Assembly: GCF_010093595.1 (NCBI RefSeq)
Contig: NW_022985470.1
Location: forward strand, 380,506-444,505
DNA length: 64,000 bases
Direction of reading: 5' to 3'
Source: Mytilinidion resinicola
Taxonomy: Eukaryota; Ascomycota; Dothideomycetes; Mytilinidiales; Mytilinidiaceae
In this document: positions 11,901 to 23,490 of the stretch, piece by piece
Layout: each line of letters begins with the position of its first letter
Position numbering within the stretch: the first letter of the stretch is position 1
Position numbers and translations under genes: made by a program
The notes under the pieces: model-generated
Databases searched by the model: none
Told to the model about the DNA's origin: nothing
What the model saw: only the letters and a program-made list of their open reading frames with translations

Positions 11901-13221
11901 AGACAACATCAATGACCTGAAAGCTCAAATCGCAGCTAATCAAAAGGGTATTAACCTCATCAGTACTTTGATAGAAGACTACGGAGAAGACGTCGTGCAG
12001 TTCTACATGACAAACATCCAAGACAACGCCGAACTAAGCGTACGAAACCTGTTGAAGGGAGTCAGCAAGCGCTTCGAAGGCCAGGACCTATCCGCAATCG
12101 ACTTCATGGACGATGGATCCCCCATAAAGCTCAAGATCACTATCGATGCCGAGAAGGGCGAAGCGGTATTCGACTTCGAGGGAACTGGGCCTGAAGTATA
12201 CGGTAAGCACAACCTCCCACCTTACTCTACAGCCATATCACTAACATCCCCTAGGCAACATCAACGCCCCAGAAGCCGTAACCTACTCCGCAATAATCTA
12301 CTGCCTCCGCTGCCTCATCTCAGAAGACATCCCCCTGAACCAAGGCTGCCTAAAGCCTATCCACGTCAAGATCCCCCAGAAATCCTTCCTCTCGCCCTCC
12401 GCCAACGCCGCTGTGGTCGGCGGAAACGTGCTGACCGTATGCTATCCCCCCTCTCTCTTCCATCCTCCCTCATTTATAAACCCCAAACTAACGCCGTTCT
12501 TCCCGCACAGTCCCAACGCGTCACCGACGTCGTCCTGCACGCCTTCCGCGCCTGCGCCGCCTCGCAGGGTGACTGCAACAATCTGACCTTCGGCTTCGGC
12601 GGCTCCTCTACCTCGACCTCGGGCCAGAAAACCGAAACTAAGGGCTTCGGCTACTACGAGACCATCGCGGGCGGCTCTGGCGCCGGGCCGACGTGGAATG
12701 GCACCTCAGGCGTACACACTCACATGACGAATACGCGGATCACCGACGCCGAGGTATTCGAACGCCGCTACCCCGTTATCCTACGCGAGTTCGGGCTGCG
12801 GGAGGGCAGTGCGGGCAGGGGGATGCATAGGGGCGGAGAGGGGGTGGTGCGGGATATCGAGTTTAGGATTCCGGTGCAGGTGAGCATTTTGAGCGAGAGG
12901 AGGTGTTTTAGGCCGTATGGGCTGGAGGGCGGGGAGGATGCGGGGGTGGGGGTTAATGTCTGGGTGCGGGAGGTGGAGAAGAAGGAGGGAGCGGAGGGGG
13001 AGGGGGAGGGGGAGGGGAAGGAGTATAGGTTTATTAGCCTGGGCGGGAAGAATACGGCGAGTATGAGGCCGGGTGAGCGGATTATTGTGAATACGCCCGG
13101 CGGCGGGGGGTGGGGGAGGGAGGGGGAGGGGAGCAAGGTGGTCAGGCAGAGGGATCCGATGGAGGGGTGGCGGAAGGGGAGTTTGGCGGAGAGGCAGAGT
13201 GTGGCGGAGGCGTCGGCGTAG
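8918..13221 (+). CDS. OXP1: 5-oxoprolinase (ATP-hydrolysing), complete, five exons
   Basis: Cleaves 5-oxo-L-proline to L-glutamate with ATP in the glutathione (gamma-glutamyl) cycle; cytosolic. Exons 8918-8965, 9012-11463, 11507-12202, 12255-12436 and 12511-13221 sum to 1362 residues, close to the about 1,290 of yeast Oxp1. The N-terminal hydantoinase A half begins [17 protein letters not shown] and contains the actin-like motif [14 protein letters not shown] and AGGGSRLFW. The hydantoinase B half starts near [20 protein letters not shown] sequence ([18 protein letters not shown]), continues [32 protein letters not shown], and ends with NTPGGGGWG. Introns 2-4 are GT-AG (43, 52 and 74 bp). Intron 1 (8966-9011) fits only a GCAAGT donor with branch GCTAAC and acceptor ACAG, because the nearby GT shifts the frame out of RGGTFTD. 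All joins were checked for phase. Confidence 0.93.
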
Positions 13222-14308
13222 GGGGATGATGGATGCGAGAAAGGGATGCCATATGTTAACAATCACGTGTTCACTCTTCTACGCACGCTACTTAACGGTC
13301 CACGTGCCCCTCACGCCCCATAACCCTCTCACGCCTATAAAAAACCCCGCCCCTTTACCTACTCCCGCTTCTACTCAGCAGGAGGATTGTCAAGATTGAG
13401 AGTGCTGAATTTCTCAGTCAAAAAGCGTATGTGGGGCGTGTGAAACGTCTCCCCATGCATGCTACGATGGGCTGGGTGTTTAACAACCTGGTGAACTTCG
13501 AGGCATGGTGTGCAGAAACCGTTTCTGATATGGAATACATGAGCAACAGTGGCTGTTCGCAAGGCCCATGGGTGCAAAACTTAGAAATGTTGTACTCCAT
13601 GGTGCAAACCGAGCAGAGAAACGCGATGATGGGTAGTGGGAAGTGGGTATGTGTGAGGATTGGTGATGGGGAGTATCCAGGTGGTTTAGTGATGGTTTCC
13701 GTGTTGGATTGGTGCTGGGGATTGGTACTAGGAGATTATGACGTAACGTGTATTGATTGTAGATGCTAAAGAGTGTATTTAAGTGATAGAGGAGATTATC
13801 ATCAGCGCAATCTAGTAGGTTCCACTCGCTCCATGGCTTCATGACGTCGATCGTTTGATGTCCACACAGCCTCCGCTACTCTATTGGTCGTGTTTCTATG
13901 GAGTTTGCACCCAAGGAGGACCTGCACCTGCTCCATTATAGATGAGGATGTTGAATGTTGAACACCCTCTCGCCCACCGCCTGCTCATCAGGGTACTCCT
14001 GAGTCGTTTTGCAGTCCCAGATGCAACCACCACCCCACCATAAATTGGTGGGGTCGGTCGGTTTTAGTCGAGGACCACACCGACAGTCCACCCATTCAGC
14101 CTTTGCCATGCACGGTTTCCATCACGATCACCCACGCTAGCCCACCATCAGAAGAATACCTGGAGGTTTTTGCTAGATGATTTCGAATCACCAGCGGATT
14201 CCCCTCCGTCAACCCATGAAGGAGAAAACTAGATTCTGGAGAGAGTGGCATTTATAGGAGAATGGATAAAGGAACAAGAAAATGGATGAGTCAGCAGATC
14301 TTGACCGG
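13222..14308. other. Intergenic with strong TATA/CACGTG promoter and no supported gene
   Basis: At 13265-13345 two CACGTG elements and a TATA box (CCTATAAAAAA, 13335-13344) sit in a C-rich context much like that at 1586-1640. Downstream, a plus-strand frame (ATG about 13455 to 13769, Trp/Met/Cys-rich, no domain) and an overlapping minus frame (13842-13480) are both possible but unsupported. A minus-strand TATA-like CTATAAATG lies near 14253, and a short inverted repeat CCCCACC/GGTGGGG at about 14031-14051. Confidence 0.35.
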
Positions 14309-15316
14309 TCACGGGTTGGTTGCGCGGGAGAGCACGAGTAGCGACGTGACCAGCACAGCGACCCAGACGGTACGATGGGCGAAAGGGGTATCCAAGGCCG
14401 CGCTAAAAGACTTACGCTCTTGCTCTTGCTTGGCGCTCTTACTCGATCTTGGTGGATCGCGTTTGCTCCCAGGGTAGTGCGGTAATGGACCGTCTTTAGG
14501 TGGACAACCGTGAGCCTGAATGCCTATTTTAGTATCGTGTACAATCTTTGTGTGGGTCAATTCTTGAACACACGCAATGCCAAGAACGCAAGGATGTGAG
14601 TTAAGGGCATGATGGGAAGCTGCCAGCAATATGCAAAGAGAGTTGATATTACCAGATGATTTGCGCATGCATCACCTTGCTGCCATACAAAGTTAGAGTA
14701 TCCGTCCTCTAGTCGGTAGATGCAGGAGTATCAGGTGTAACCAACATCAACGCTGTTTGAATTCGAGGGCTTGGATGGAAAGGGCCTGCTGCCGCTTGAA
14801 AAGGGTCTGCTGCCGCTTGGAAAGGGTCTGCTGCCGCTTGGAAGGGGCGTGCTGCCAGACCCGAACATTATCTCACGCCTGAAGGAATAGCCATCGTGTT
14901 TAGACGGACGACCTATTGCCTGAGTTCTAACTTAGTGTCCTCTCGGACTTAGTCTGATTGCGAAGGCAATTACCAGGCATGCGCCACATTCATCACCATT
15001 CCGCCATACGAAATTAGGACAGTTGAATTCGAGACGGTTGATGCAAGCGTATTCGTTTTATCCACCGTCACCGCCACTCTTGGTAGGATGAGGCCTGCCA
15101 TCAGGCCCTAATATTATCTCGCGCCTGAAGGGAGGACCCTCGGGTCTTTGCGGGGCGACTCTTCGAATTTAGTGCCTCTTTTGGTTATACTCTGACGAAA
15201 GCATTTACCAAGCATGATCCGCATGCATCACCATTCCGCCATACGAAGTTAGAATATTGGTAGTCGTTTCGATAGATGCAACAATATTGGTTGTAGCCAC
15301 CTGCAGGCGTACTCAT
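14309..15316 (-). pseudogene. Tandem Cys-rich cassette gene with hydrophobic C-terminal exon, partly decayed
   Basis: Minus strand. Three related blocks: unit 1 (15316-15209) starts with ATG and encodes MSTPAGGYNQYCC..., then NFVWRNGDACGSCL, followed by a GTAAAT donor. Unit 2 (about 15066-14974) reads NEYACIN..., NFVWRNGDECGACL, then GTAATT. Unit 3 (about 14745-14653) reads YSCIYRLEDGYSNFVW and QQGDACANHL, then GTAATA. Each unit ends at the same predicted donor. Between units 2 and 3 an exon from a CTCAG acceptor (about 14919) is open, carries 7-residue repeats (PSGSRPF) and runs into unit 3. A last exon (14515-14309) ends with VWVAVLVTSLLVLSRATNP, a membrane- or GPI-type tail. Unit 2 has TAA (15058-15060) and unit 3 TGA (14731-14733) at neighbouring codons, so one full-length product is impossible as sequenced. 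Unit 1 alone could still make a 43-residue peptide ending at 15185. Family unknown to me; no signal peptide seen. Confidence 0.5.
14779..14856 (-). repeat. 21-bp tandem repeat (about 3.7 copies)
   Basis: Units AAAGGGTCTGCTGCCGCTTGG at 14779, 14800, 14821 and a partial at 14842, one to four mismatches apart. The period of 21 keeps frame, and the minus strand reads as repeated PSGSRPF, so this is best seen as a coding repeat in the linker exon of the Cys-rich cassette gene. Confidence 0.8.
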
Positions 15317-15619
15317 TGTGGTGTGCTTATAGGAACTTGAAGAATGAATACAGATGCGATTTTTACGTTGAAATTCAGCTATTAAGGGCTTTGACAGGCA
15401 GACTGTGCAAGTGTTGATGATATTTAGCTGATGGATGATAGAGACAACGTTCGGACCGCTGGAGAGGGGAAAAGATATCGCACGTGATCGACTTCGTCGG
15501 GCCGACCCGGTCCCCCGACCCCACTTCCACCTCATCCTTCACGAGCTAGCACAACACACGCCAATATCAACTACGTGAGTCCTCCCATTGCCTTTCCCAG
15601 CAATATTAATACTGACAGG

Positions 15620-16776
15620 ATGACTGACAGCCCAAAGAAAAATGTACTGGTCATTGGCGGCGGCGCAGTGGGTGCCATTGCAGCCCTCAATCTTGAGCAA
15701 GGCGGCCTCGCTGCTGTCACCGTCGTGCTACGGTCAAACTACCACGTCGTGAACGAGTTTGGGTATGATATCGAGTCATGTGACCATGGTGTGCTAAAGG
15801 GATGGAAGCCGACTCATGGTATTCCCATCCTCTTCACGCTTTCTACGAGTCAATGCTTACTGGACTCAACTAGTCCGCGCTGAAGTCCCTGACATCACCA
15901 AAGAGTCCCTCAAACCCTACGACTATATTATTTGCACGACCAAAAACATCCCCGACATCCCTCCTTCCCTCTCCTCCCTCCTTTCGCCAGCCCTGCCCTA
16001 CGAAAATACCACCGCCGTCCTCGTTCTCATTCAAAACGGCCTCAACATCGAAAAACCCCTTCAAGACGCCTTTCCCACCACGCCCATCCTGTCAGGGGTC
16101 AGCCTTATCGGCTCCGCCGAGATACGCCCCGGAAAGATTATCCAAGATGACCACGACCGCCTCCTCGTCGGCCCTTTCCAGAACCGCTCACTGGCTTCCG
16201 TCTTACAGATCGAGGCGAGTCTGGATTTCGTGAAGATATATAAAGCGGGCGGAAAAACGAACTGTACCTATTCGCCGGACGTAGAGCATGACCGGTGGCG
16301 GAAGCTGGTGTATAATGCGTGCTTGAACCCCATCTGTGCGATCACGGGGCTCGATACGGGGAGGATCCGGTTGGCGGATGGGGGCATTGAGGGGCTGGTG
16401 AGACCGGCCATGGAGGAGATTGTAGCCGCAGCGAAGCAGAAGGGGGTGTTGTTGGCGCCGGATGTGGTTGATGTGATGATTGGAATTGATCCGCTGGAGA
16501 TTTATTTGAGTCCGAGTATGTTGGCTGATGTGAGGAAGGTGACTGCTGATATATTGGTCTCTACTGGGAGTCAGAGAGCTAACATTATGTTAACAGAACA
16601 ATTTTATTGAGTTTGAGAATTTACTCGGCGAACCGCTGCGCGAGGGAAAGGCGCTGGGTGTGCCGATGCCGACGCTCGAGGTGCTGTACAACATCTGCAA
16701 AACGATACAATGGCGAACGAAGGAAGCTAGGAACATGGTGGAGATCCCACCGAAAAAGAGCGTGGTGAAGAGTTGA
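15620..16776 (+). CDS. Ketopantoate reductase family protein (ApbA/PanE), 2-dehydropantoate 2-reductase-like
   Basis: NADPH-dependent reductase of the family that makes pantoate for coenzyme A; fungi carry several paralogues, so the substrate is not certain. Exons 15620-15818, 15874-16538 and 16597-16776 give 347 residues, the usual family length. The Rossmann motif VLVIGGGAVGAIAAL is at residues 9-23. The C-terminal all-helical domain includes KLVYNACLNPICAITG and, after the second splice, DVRK-NNFIEFENLLGEPLRE, a typical family block. Introns are 55 and 58 bp with good acceptors (AACTAG, TTAACAG). A GTGAGT donor just upstream (about 15574) and ACTGACAG directly before the ATG suggest an additional 5'-UTR intron. 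Confidence 0.88.
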
Positions 16777-17405
16777 ATGGCTTAGGATGCGGTAAGTTGG
16801 CTGTATATGAATCTTTATCGCAACGATATCACTTTATCTATAGTAATCAACTATCGGAGGCCTACCTATGACCGCGAACCTGCTAATTATACACGTCCGA
16901 TCTACAGTAGCTTAGATTTGACACCAGGGACAAAGTATATGCAGACAGTCAGCGCTGTTCTGATGGATTCAACCAAAGCGCAAAGCCAGAGTTCTTGCGT
17001 CTAATTCGCAGGATTCTGAAAATAGCTAAGGAGATTGTGTTCGCCACAACGGTATTGTCTACATTGTCTTTCTTTGTGGTAAGCCTCATGAAAGCCTTGG
17101 AGGCGTACAGGCTTTGTCCTTTTGTCCCGATAGTCCCTAATCTTGACCCATAGCCATTAAATTTGCGTCAACCTTTGTTTCATTATGTAGTGAACAAAGC
17201 ATTTCCATTTCAAGTATTTTGATATCCCTTGTATTCCCACTTTCTACTTCTCTTTGCCATCCTTGAGAACCTCAAATACTACCCTTCCTACACGACTTGG
17301 CCGTCATCGATTCTCGTTGCAGCGGACAAGCTAGCCTTCGGCACCATAATAGAAGAAACCCCTCCCAATCTCAGACCCCTTTTCATTCTTTTTGCTTTTA
17401 TCAAG
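16777..17405. other. Intergenic; no supported gene
   Basis: AT-richer spacer. The open frame upstream of 17406 would add a hydrophobic N-terminus to the next gene, but I prefer the ATG at 17406. Nothing else recognised. Confidence 0.4.
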
Positions 17406-18655
17406 ATGCCTGAGCTTAGGCCCCTCCATAGAGGTATCGACCCAAGGCGTGGTGTTATTAGAAACACTAATCCAGCTTACTCGACTCTCGAATACCAGCG
17501 GGCGCCCGCTGTACGACAGCTAGCACCTATCGCAGGCGCGCCAGCCGTGGCTCCACAATGCAACGACAACCCTACCTGCAGCGGCCCAAACGGAGGCACT
17601 TGCTCCAATCATGTATCAGTGTGCCCCGGAGATACTGACAGGCCGGGCCGACCCCTTTTCCGCTGTCACCAAAGAGACGAAAACCGCAACCCACGGGGGT
17701 TGTATCCAACATACCCTATGCACACAGTCTGCGAGGACTGCCAACAACACGGACGTCGAGCGCGAGAAGACGAAATCTCCGACCTCGCACTCTATAGAGT
17801 CCCCGCAGCCATTGACGTATGGAACAATCCACAAGGCATCCAATACAACCCAAACGGCCGCCGCGGGCTTCTATGCAGAGACTGCACCATGCGCGAAATC
17901 GGCTACTACAACGCGCGCATTCAAAACGTCGACCCCGCCACGGGTATCACCATCGAGCTCCCAGTCGGGGCCCCGGGTGACAACAGGCCCTTCAACAGCT
18001 ACCCGCACGCCATCCCGTTCGGCGACCCGGCCAGGATCCCTATCCCAGCGGCCTTTGGCGCGCGGCGCCGACGCCCGCTGAGCGCGCCATGATCCAGCGC
18101 GAGTACATCGTGCAGGACTTCTGCCGATGCCTCCCGGAGCTCTTCCCCCGCAACCCGCGCATCTGCCACGGCCTCCGCAACGCGCGGTATGAGCGGCAAG
18201 AGCTCAACGCCGACTGGATGAGGCAGGTTTGCGAGGAAGTGGCCGTGCGCGGGACCGTGCTCGGGCGCGCGTCCACGAAACTAAGGAATAAGCGCCGCAG
18301 GGCGTTCAAGATATTCGCGTGTCCGTGCGGAAAGGACGTCGAGTGGCCGCCGGCGACGGAGGGCCCGCTTCTGAGGAACCCGCCGCCGGGGCCCGCGGCG
18401 CCGCCTGTCGTCAATCAGCAGATGGTGACGTTCTGTTTTACGTGTAAGGGGGTGAGGGTTGATCCGAATGTGGGGGATATAGGGGCGTATAGGGTGCCCA
18501 CGCGAAGGAGTACGAGGGCGACGAGGGGGAATGTCGTGAGTTTGTGGCCGGGATTTATTCATTTGGGGGTGGAGCGGTTTGAGATTTTGGCGCTGGATGA
18601 GGGGGATCCGGCGTGTTATGGGAAGGTTTTTGATGGTGTGGATGCGGCGAAGTAG
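17406..18655 (+). CDS. Unknown Cys-rich protein, two frames probably one gene
   Basis: Not a family I recognise. Frame one (17406-18092, 228 residues) has Cys clusters resembling metal sites: CNDNPTCSGPNGGTCSNH, then CPGD..., HTVCEDCQQH and GLLCRDCTMREIGYYNA. Frame two is open from at least 18002 to 18655 and reads APTPAERAMIQREYIVQDFC, CHGLRNARYERQELNADWM, then FKIFACPCGKDVEW and MVTFCFTCKGVRVD, again CxxC-like pairs. The frames overlap around 18002-18092 and both have coding character, so they probably belong to one protein of about 400 residues linked by an unrecognised intron or a one-base error. No signal peptide from the 17406 start. The 3' half is clearly GC-rich. The repeated Cys pairs suggest a zinc-binding, possibly intracellular protein. 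Confidence 0.5.
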
Positions 18656-20184
18656 GGGGGTGGGAGGGATGGGGAGGCTTTTGGTGGTTGTTGTTGGCTG
18701 TTGTTGGGCGAGTTTGGTAGAGGTGTGTTGTGAGTGACTTGAATGACTTGAAGGCTAATGTACGTCCTACTAATACCCCAGGACTCCTCTCTTTTCGTGC
18801 CCCAGCAAACACGTCAGGTGTAATCAATATATAACGCGTGTTAGAAAGATATATATATCGGTACGTGCACGTCGCCCATCTAGTTTACATTTTCATTCCT
18901 TGTCTGCGCCTATTAGGAGTCCACCAACCCGAATCAACCCCTAAGAAACAATCGCAGGAGTGGACCAGAACTCACTCGAAAGTCTACGCTGAATCTGTTC
19001 CACTAAAGTGGCGCTCAAGTGGAAGCTGGTGGACAAGGCACAGTTGAGGGGTCGTAAGCGCAGCCACGTATCCAGCAATGACCTCAGGCCTAACAAATGC
19101 AGGACCGCCGACAGGCCGCTGTGCATGATTAAACGCCTTCTTAAGCAAGGCTGTTGGCCGAAGAGACTCGTTCTAGAATGGTCAGCCTGCCCGCTGTTGG
19201 CGCGTTAGGTGGCGGGATCTGTTCAGCTGATATGCCTTACTCCGGATAACTTCGAACATTCAGTATCTAATAGGCAGATTACGGGTACTACAACGCCACA
19301 GCGCTAAAAAAAACAAGTTTTTTCAAGCCTTATCATGGCCAATAGTTGATTGACAAGACCGGGTGAACGCATCATCGTACATGATGTGCCAATTAGCAGG
19401 CGGCCCGACCCCTCCAAAACGATACGAGTCTGCTCAGCCTTGCAGCCTTGCTTAAGAAGGCAGATTTTGGTCAACCATAAACGTGGCACCAGTCCACTCG
19501 ACTTTCTAGTAACACCTGCTGAGGTCGCTATCCTGCAACTCTATAGCCGGAGCGGGTTGACCACCGTCGCTACTAGCGGTGGCAATACCAAGACTCGTCG
19601 TCAATCATGGTCGTACATCGATGACTTAGTGATAGAGTAGCAGTAACTTTCCCGTGAGCATCGAAAGGCAGCGAGGCCGTCCCTAGTGGTCAGTACTGTC
19701 ATGGGCTCCCGGCTATCCCCAGTTCAACAAGGCTGAGAAGAGAGGCGAAACCATGAAACGCCTCGAAGATCCCCGCACGGATCGACATGGGCTTTCAGTA
19801 AAATCTGATATATTCTGCCGAGCTTATTTACGAAAGCCCGTCATATCCCCGCTTGCTGCTGAGCTGCAGCTAGGCAACAGCCGTATGCACCTTAAGCTTC
19901 AGCCTTGCGGCAAGCACTTTGTCTCGCCTTGCACCACCCAATCAGGCAGGCGGACGGTCGTGGTTCGGTTGGTGACAAGGCTTGGGCTAGTTTTACATAA
20001 GTATCACGGAGTCTGTTCTTTTAGCAACTTCTTGAATTTTCACTTCTTTGTAAAGCGGATGCTCGCCCCGGATAGCATCAAGTCTCTGTATCGCCAGCAG
20101 AAGGACCCAATTTCTTCAGTCTCCATATTACTCAGATAGACGGACCTTTGAATCAGCGTCGAGAAGTCGAGAAGGTATTCTTCA
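18656..20184. other. Intergenic; contains a diverged inverted repeat
   Basis: No supported gene in 1.5 kb. Short open frames at 18838-19208, 19304-19640 and 19753-20139 lack support. The stretch contains the inverted repeat listed separately, and looks like old repeat sequence. Confidence 0.4.
19121..19490. repeat. Diverged inverted repeat, possible remnant of a foldback element
   Basis: The arm at 19137-19154 (CCTTCTTAAGCAAGGCTG) recurs exactly as its reverse complement at about 19442-19460. Weaker inverted similarity extends through ACGAGTCT and GCCAA..AGC.GG blocks, giving arms of about 85 bp with a spacer of about 170 bp. No target duplication was found. Confidence 0.5.
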
Positions 20185-23100
20185 ATGGCTACATCGCAGG
20201 GAGACCAACGCAGTAGTCGGGAACTGGAGAGCTCGTCTGTCCACTTCTCCGATGATTCCATGGCGTCTTCCACGGATGAAGGGGACGACAAGAACAAACG
20301 TAGCTCGGCACGGGAGAAGTTTCGTAGAAAATGCGAAGCAACCAAGAACTCCACCTGGGATCAAACAGAGACTGCCAAGTGGAAGCTTCGCAGGAAGACG
20401 GCGCCTCTTTGCAGCGCTTGCAGAGAAATTCCGTTCGCTGAGTGTCTCTCAGACTCCACAGGCGAAGGCGGAACCCAGGTTTCGAACGCGAGAAAACGCA
20501 AAGAGCTCGTGTATATCAAAAGTTTGTCGAGGATCTTGAAGTATCGGGATTGGTGTAAATTGTGTAGGCTACTGTTCCGAAGCATTTGCCAGCCGGAGTA
20601 CGACTTGCTGAAAGCAGAGCATATCAGCAACGGCCTGCACGATAACGACAAGCTGAAAGAAATCGAGAGTTTCGCTGAATGGACCGAGAAGCCGGCTCAT
20701 TGGAGGGCGGGAGCGGATGTGTGGCCGTTCGGATACGCAGTCGATCGCCGGCAAGCCGCTCAATCGACGCAGGAAAAGGCAAAGAGACTCTTTTCTCAGG
20801 CCGAAGAGCGCGATCTCAATTTCAAGAGCCTCAATGATATTGCTGAGATGTACAAGACTGACAGCCTGTCTGACCGCACGGTGGAGGTTACCAACACGGC
20901 GATATCGATCATGAATACGGCCGGGACAGACAATCCGCAGGTGCGAGAGGTTTTGGCTCGTGCTCAGGCGGTGACAGGCCATATGGCGCTGTTCAATAGT
21001 AAGAAGAGAAGGAGACTGCCTTGTATTCTTGTGATAAGGGCGTATCGGAAGGACGAGGAGAAAGCGGGTGTACTGAGCGTCCGCGTATATGGTAAGCTAG
21101 TTCTGTGGTACAACGTCAACGTCCAGCGTCAACGTCAATATGAGACATTTCGTAGGGTCTTGCACTTTTCAAGACCTGACTAGTACTTGGCGTAACTCCC
21201 CCTACTTTGAGCGACTGTGCTGACCTTGTAACTTCATCTCAGGCCATGGGCGGGTGCCGCTCGCTCCGTTGAAAGAGATATGCCATTTCAGCTTGCGGTT
21301 CGAGACGGGGAGCTCCCCCAATCTGCGGAATCCGCGAAGAGTCAAGGAGCAGATTTGGTACGGGAATAAACTAGAACTCCGGATCAACGTCGACTTTTTC
21401 GCAGAGTGCGCGAATGCGTGTATGGCGCTGCATAAAGAATGTGCAAAGTTGCAGTGGAGCACGTCAGCGAACTCAAACGCAAGGGACCGTGATGGCAATG
21501 CCTCGTTTAGACTGATCGATGTGCATAATATGCGCATCATTGAGACCGACTTTGAAGAGACCATCCGACCAGAGCCGCACCGGTATCATCTGGATTATGT
21601 GGCGCTCAGCTATACCTGGGGCAAAAAGCCATTACCTAAGGGCTGGATACAGCAGACTAGGGCTTCGCGCCAAGGGGGGCCTCCGCAAACGGAATACTAT
21701 AACTTGGAGACTCGACAGGCAACGTTGAATCGTCCAGAACACGATGAAAGCCAAATCCCTACACGACTTACGACGGATAACGAGAGAATTTTGCTAAGCG
21801 AGAATGGCTTGAAGGGTGACGGGGTGTATATTCCGAAAACCATCGACGACGCAATCAAAGTCGTAAAAGAAGCAGGTCAACACTATCTCTGGGTCGACAG
21901 CCTTTGCGTCATTCAAGAAGAACACACTTCGGACAACCGAGCCAACATCGCGCGCATGGGGCGCATTTACAACCACGCCCTCTTCACTATTGTGGCCGGC
22001 GATAGCCCGCATGCGGACGCCGGCATCGACGGCATCAGCCGCGACCGAGATACCTCAGAGGTGATCATGGAGGAGAAGATCGTTGGCAACGCGCAACTGT
22101 TTTTGCCGGTTGGTTTAAAAGGGTTGAACTTTCGGCCGTGGGAGGAAAGGGCGTGGTGTTTCCAGGAGAAGGTAATGTCGAGACGGCTGCTTGTTTTTGC
22201 AACTGGTTATGCAGTATGGCATTGTAGGGGAGGTGTTTGGAGAGAGGATGTCAACGCGTTAGATGGGGACAAGAGTTCGGTTTCGTTCCCGTGGCTTCGT
22301 TTAACCCCGATCGACCCGCCTGATACCACGGCTCTCGCTCGAGCGGGACTAGAGAAGAGGAAAGAGGACGGGAGCGTGAGATTAATGAGGCACCCGGCTA
22401 TGGATCAGTATATTAATGCGGTGGAAGATTTTAGTCGAAGAGCTATCGGCGAGAGCTGGAAAATCCTCGACGCATTTAAAGGAGTACAGAACATACTCAA
22501 AGGTCCTGAACTCCTTCATTCGCCCTTTCGAAACGGTCTACCGAGCAATTACCTAGACATTGCGCTGTTATGGCAGCCTAAACAGCCTTTACGCCGTCGA
22601 AGGGATCATGTTGACGAACATGGATGTGTTCTCCATTGCCCGCCGAGCTGGACATGGGCTGGCTGGGAATCTTCACAAGAATGTGAATACCCTAAGTCGG
22701 AAGGCGGAGCTGTGTATTACGACAAGCCATTCGACGTCCACTTCGACGATCTAGGCTTCGTCAAACGCCTTAAAAAACTTGGCGAAGAGCGCATTCGGCC
22801 CCGAAATTGGACGTTGTATGGGGTCAGCGCGAAGAGTCAGGAGCTTTTGGATCTAGGGATGTTCAGTCTTCCTGGTATGGGAACGAAGGTCTTCAACGAT
22901 TGGGAATCCTGGGAACCCGAGCCAGCGACGACGGCGTTAAGATTTCCGGTCAGCGAGTTGAATGATCGGCACCTTGTGCTGCAGACGGAGGTAGCGACGC
23001 TGTTACTGGGAAAGGAATGCTGGAGAGAGAGGACGTACAGAAAACTTGCGGATTTTGAGTACTGTCGCGAGACTTTCCACGAGACTGACCCAAGCAATGC

Positions 23101-23449
23101 CTCTTCGACAGAGGCTCACCTTAGCCGAATCGCACCGACAGAGTCGGACGTCAACACTACAATATCGCACGAATACTGGATCAAGTCAAGCAAGGAAAAC
23201 AACATGGGCATCGTAAAGATAGATGCGGGCTCCTATTATCAAACCTCCATCGATGCAGCCATATTGTCTGAAGCACAATACATAGGGAACGAGAAAAACG
23301 TTGATGTTTTAGGATATCCTTTCTATAACGTTATGCTTTTTGAAAGGAAGAGTGGGGGTATTCTTGCAGAGAGGATAGGCTTGGGTAAGATATACAAATC
23401 TGCGTGGAAGAAATCGAAGCCGAGGAATGAAATTGTCGTAGTAGAGTAA
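20185..23449 (+). CDS. HET-domain (heterokaryon incompatibility) protein
   Basis: HET proteins trigger cell death on non-self recognition in filamentous ascomycetes. Exon 1 20185-21091 and exon 2 21243-23449, with a 151-bp intron (donor GTAAGC, acceptor CTCAG), giving 1037 residues. The join reads VRVYG-HGRVPLAPLKEICHF. The N-terminal 300 residues are charged, with CRLLFRSICQPEYDLLKAEH-type helices. The HET domain starts near residue 420 with the three classical blocks: YVALSYTWGK, HYLWVDSLCVIQEE, and ARMGRIYNHALFTIVAGD, followed by RPWEERAWCFQEKVMSRRLL. The C-terminal part (PSWTWAGWESSQ onward) is typical of long HET proteins. No NACHT or repeat domain is attached. Whether it is an active incompatibility locus cannot be told from sequence. 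Confidence 0.88.
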
Positions 23450-23490
23450 ACGGGGGATTAGCTTACCTAGCAATCGGCATTCATGTCTAT

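Noticed and set aside
15058..15060. The TAA in cassette unit 2 hidden in an intron
   Set aside because: No AG acceptor lies between the TAA and the conserved Cys core, so splicing cannot skip it.
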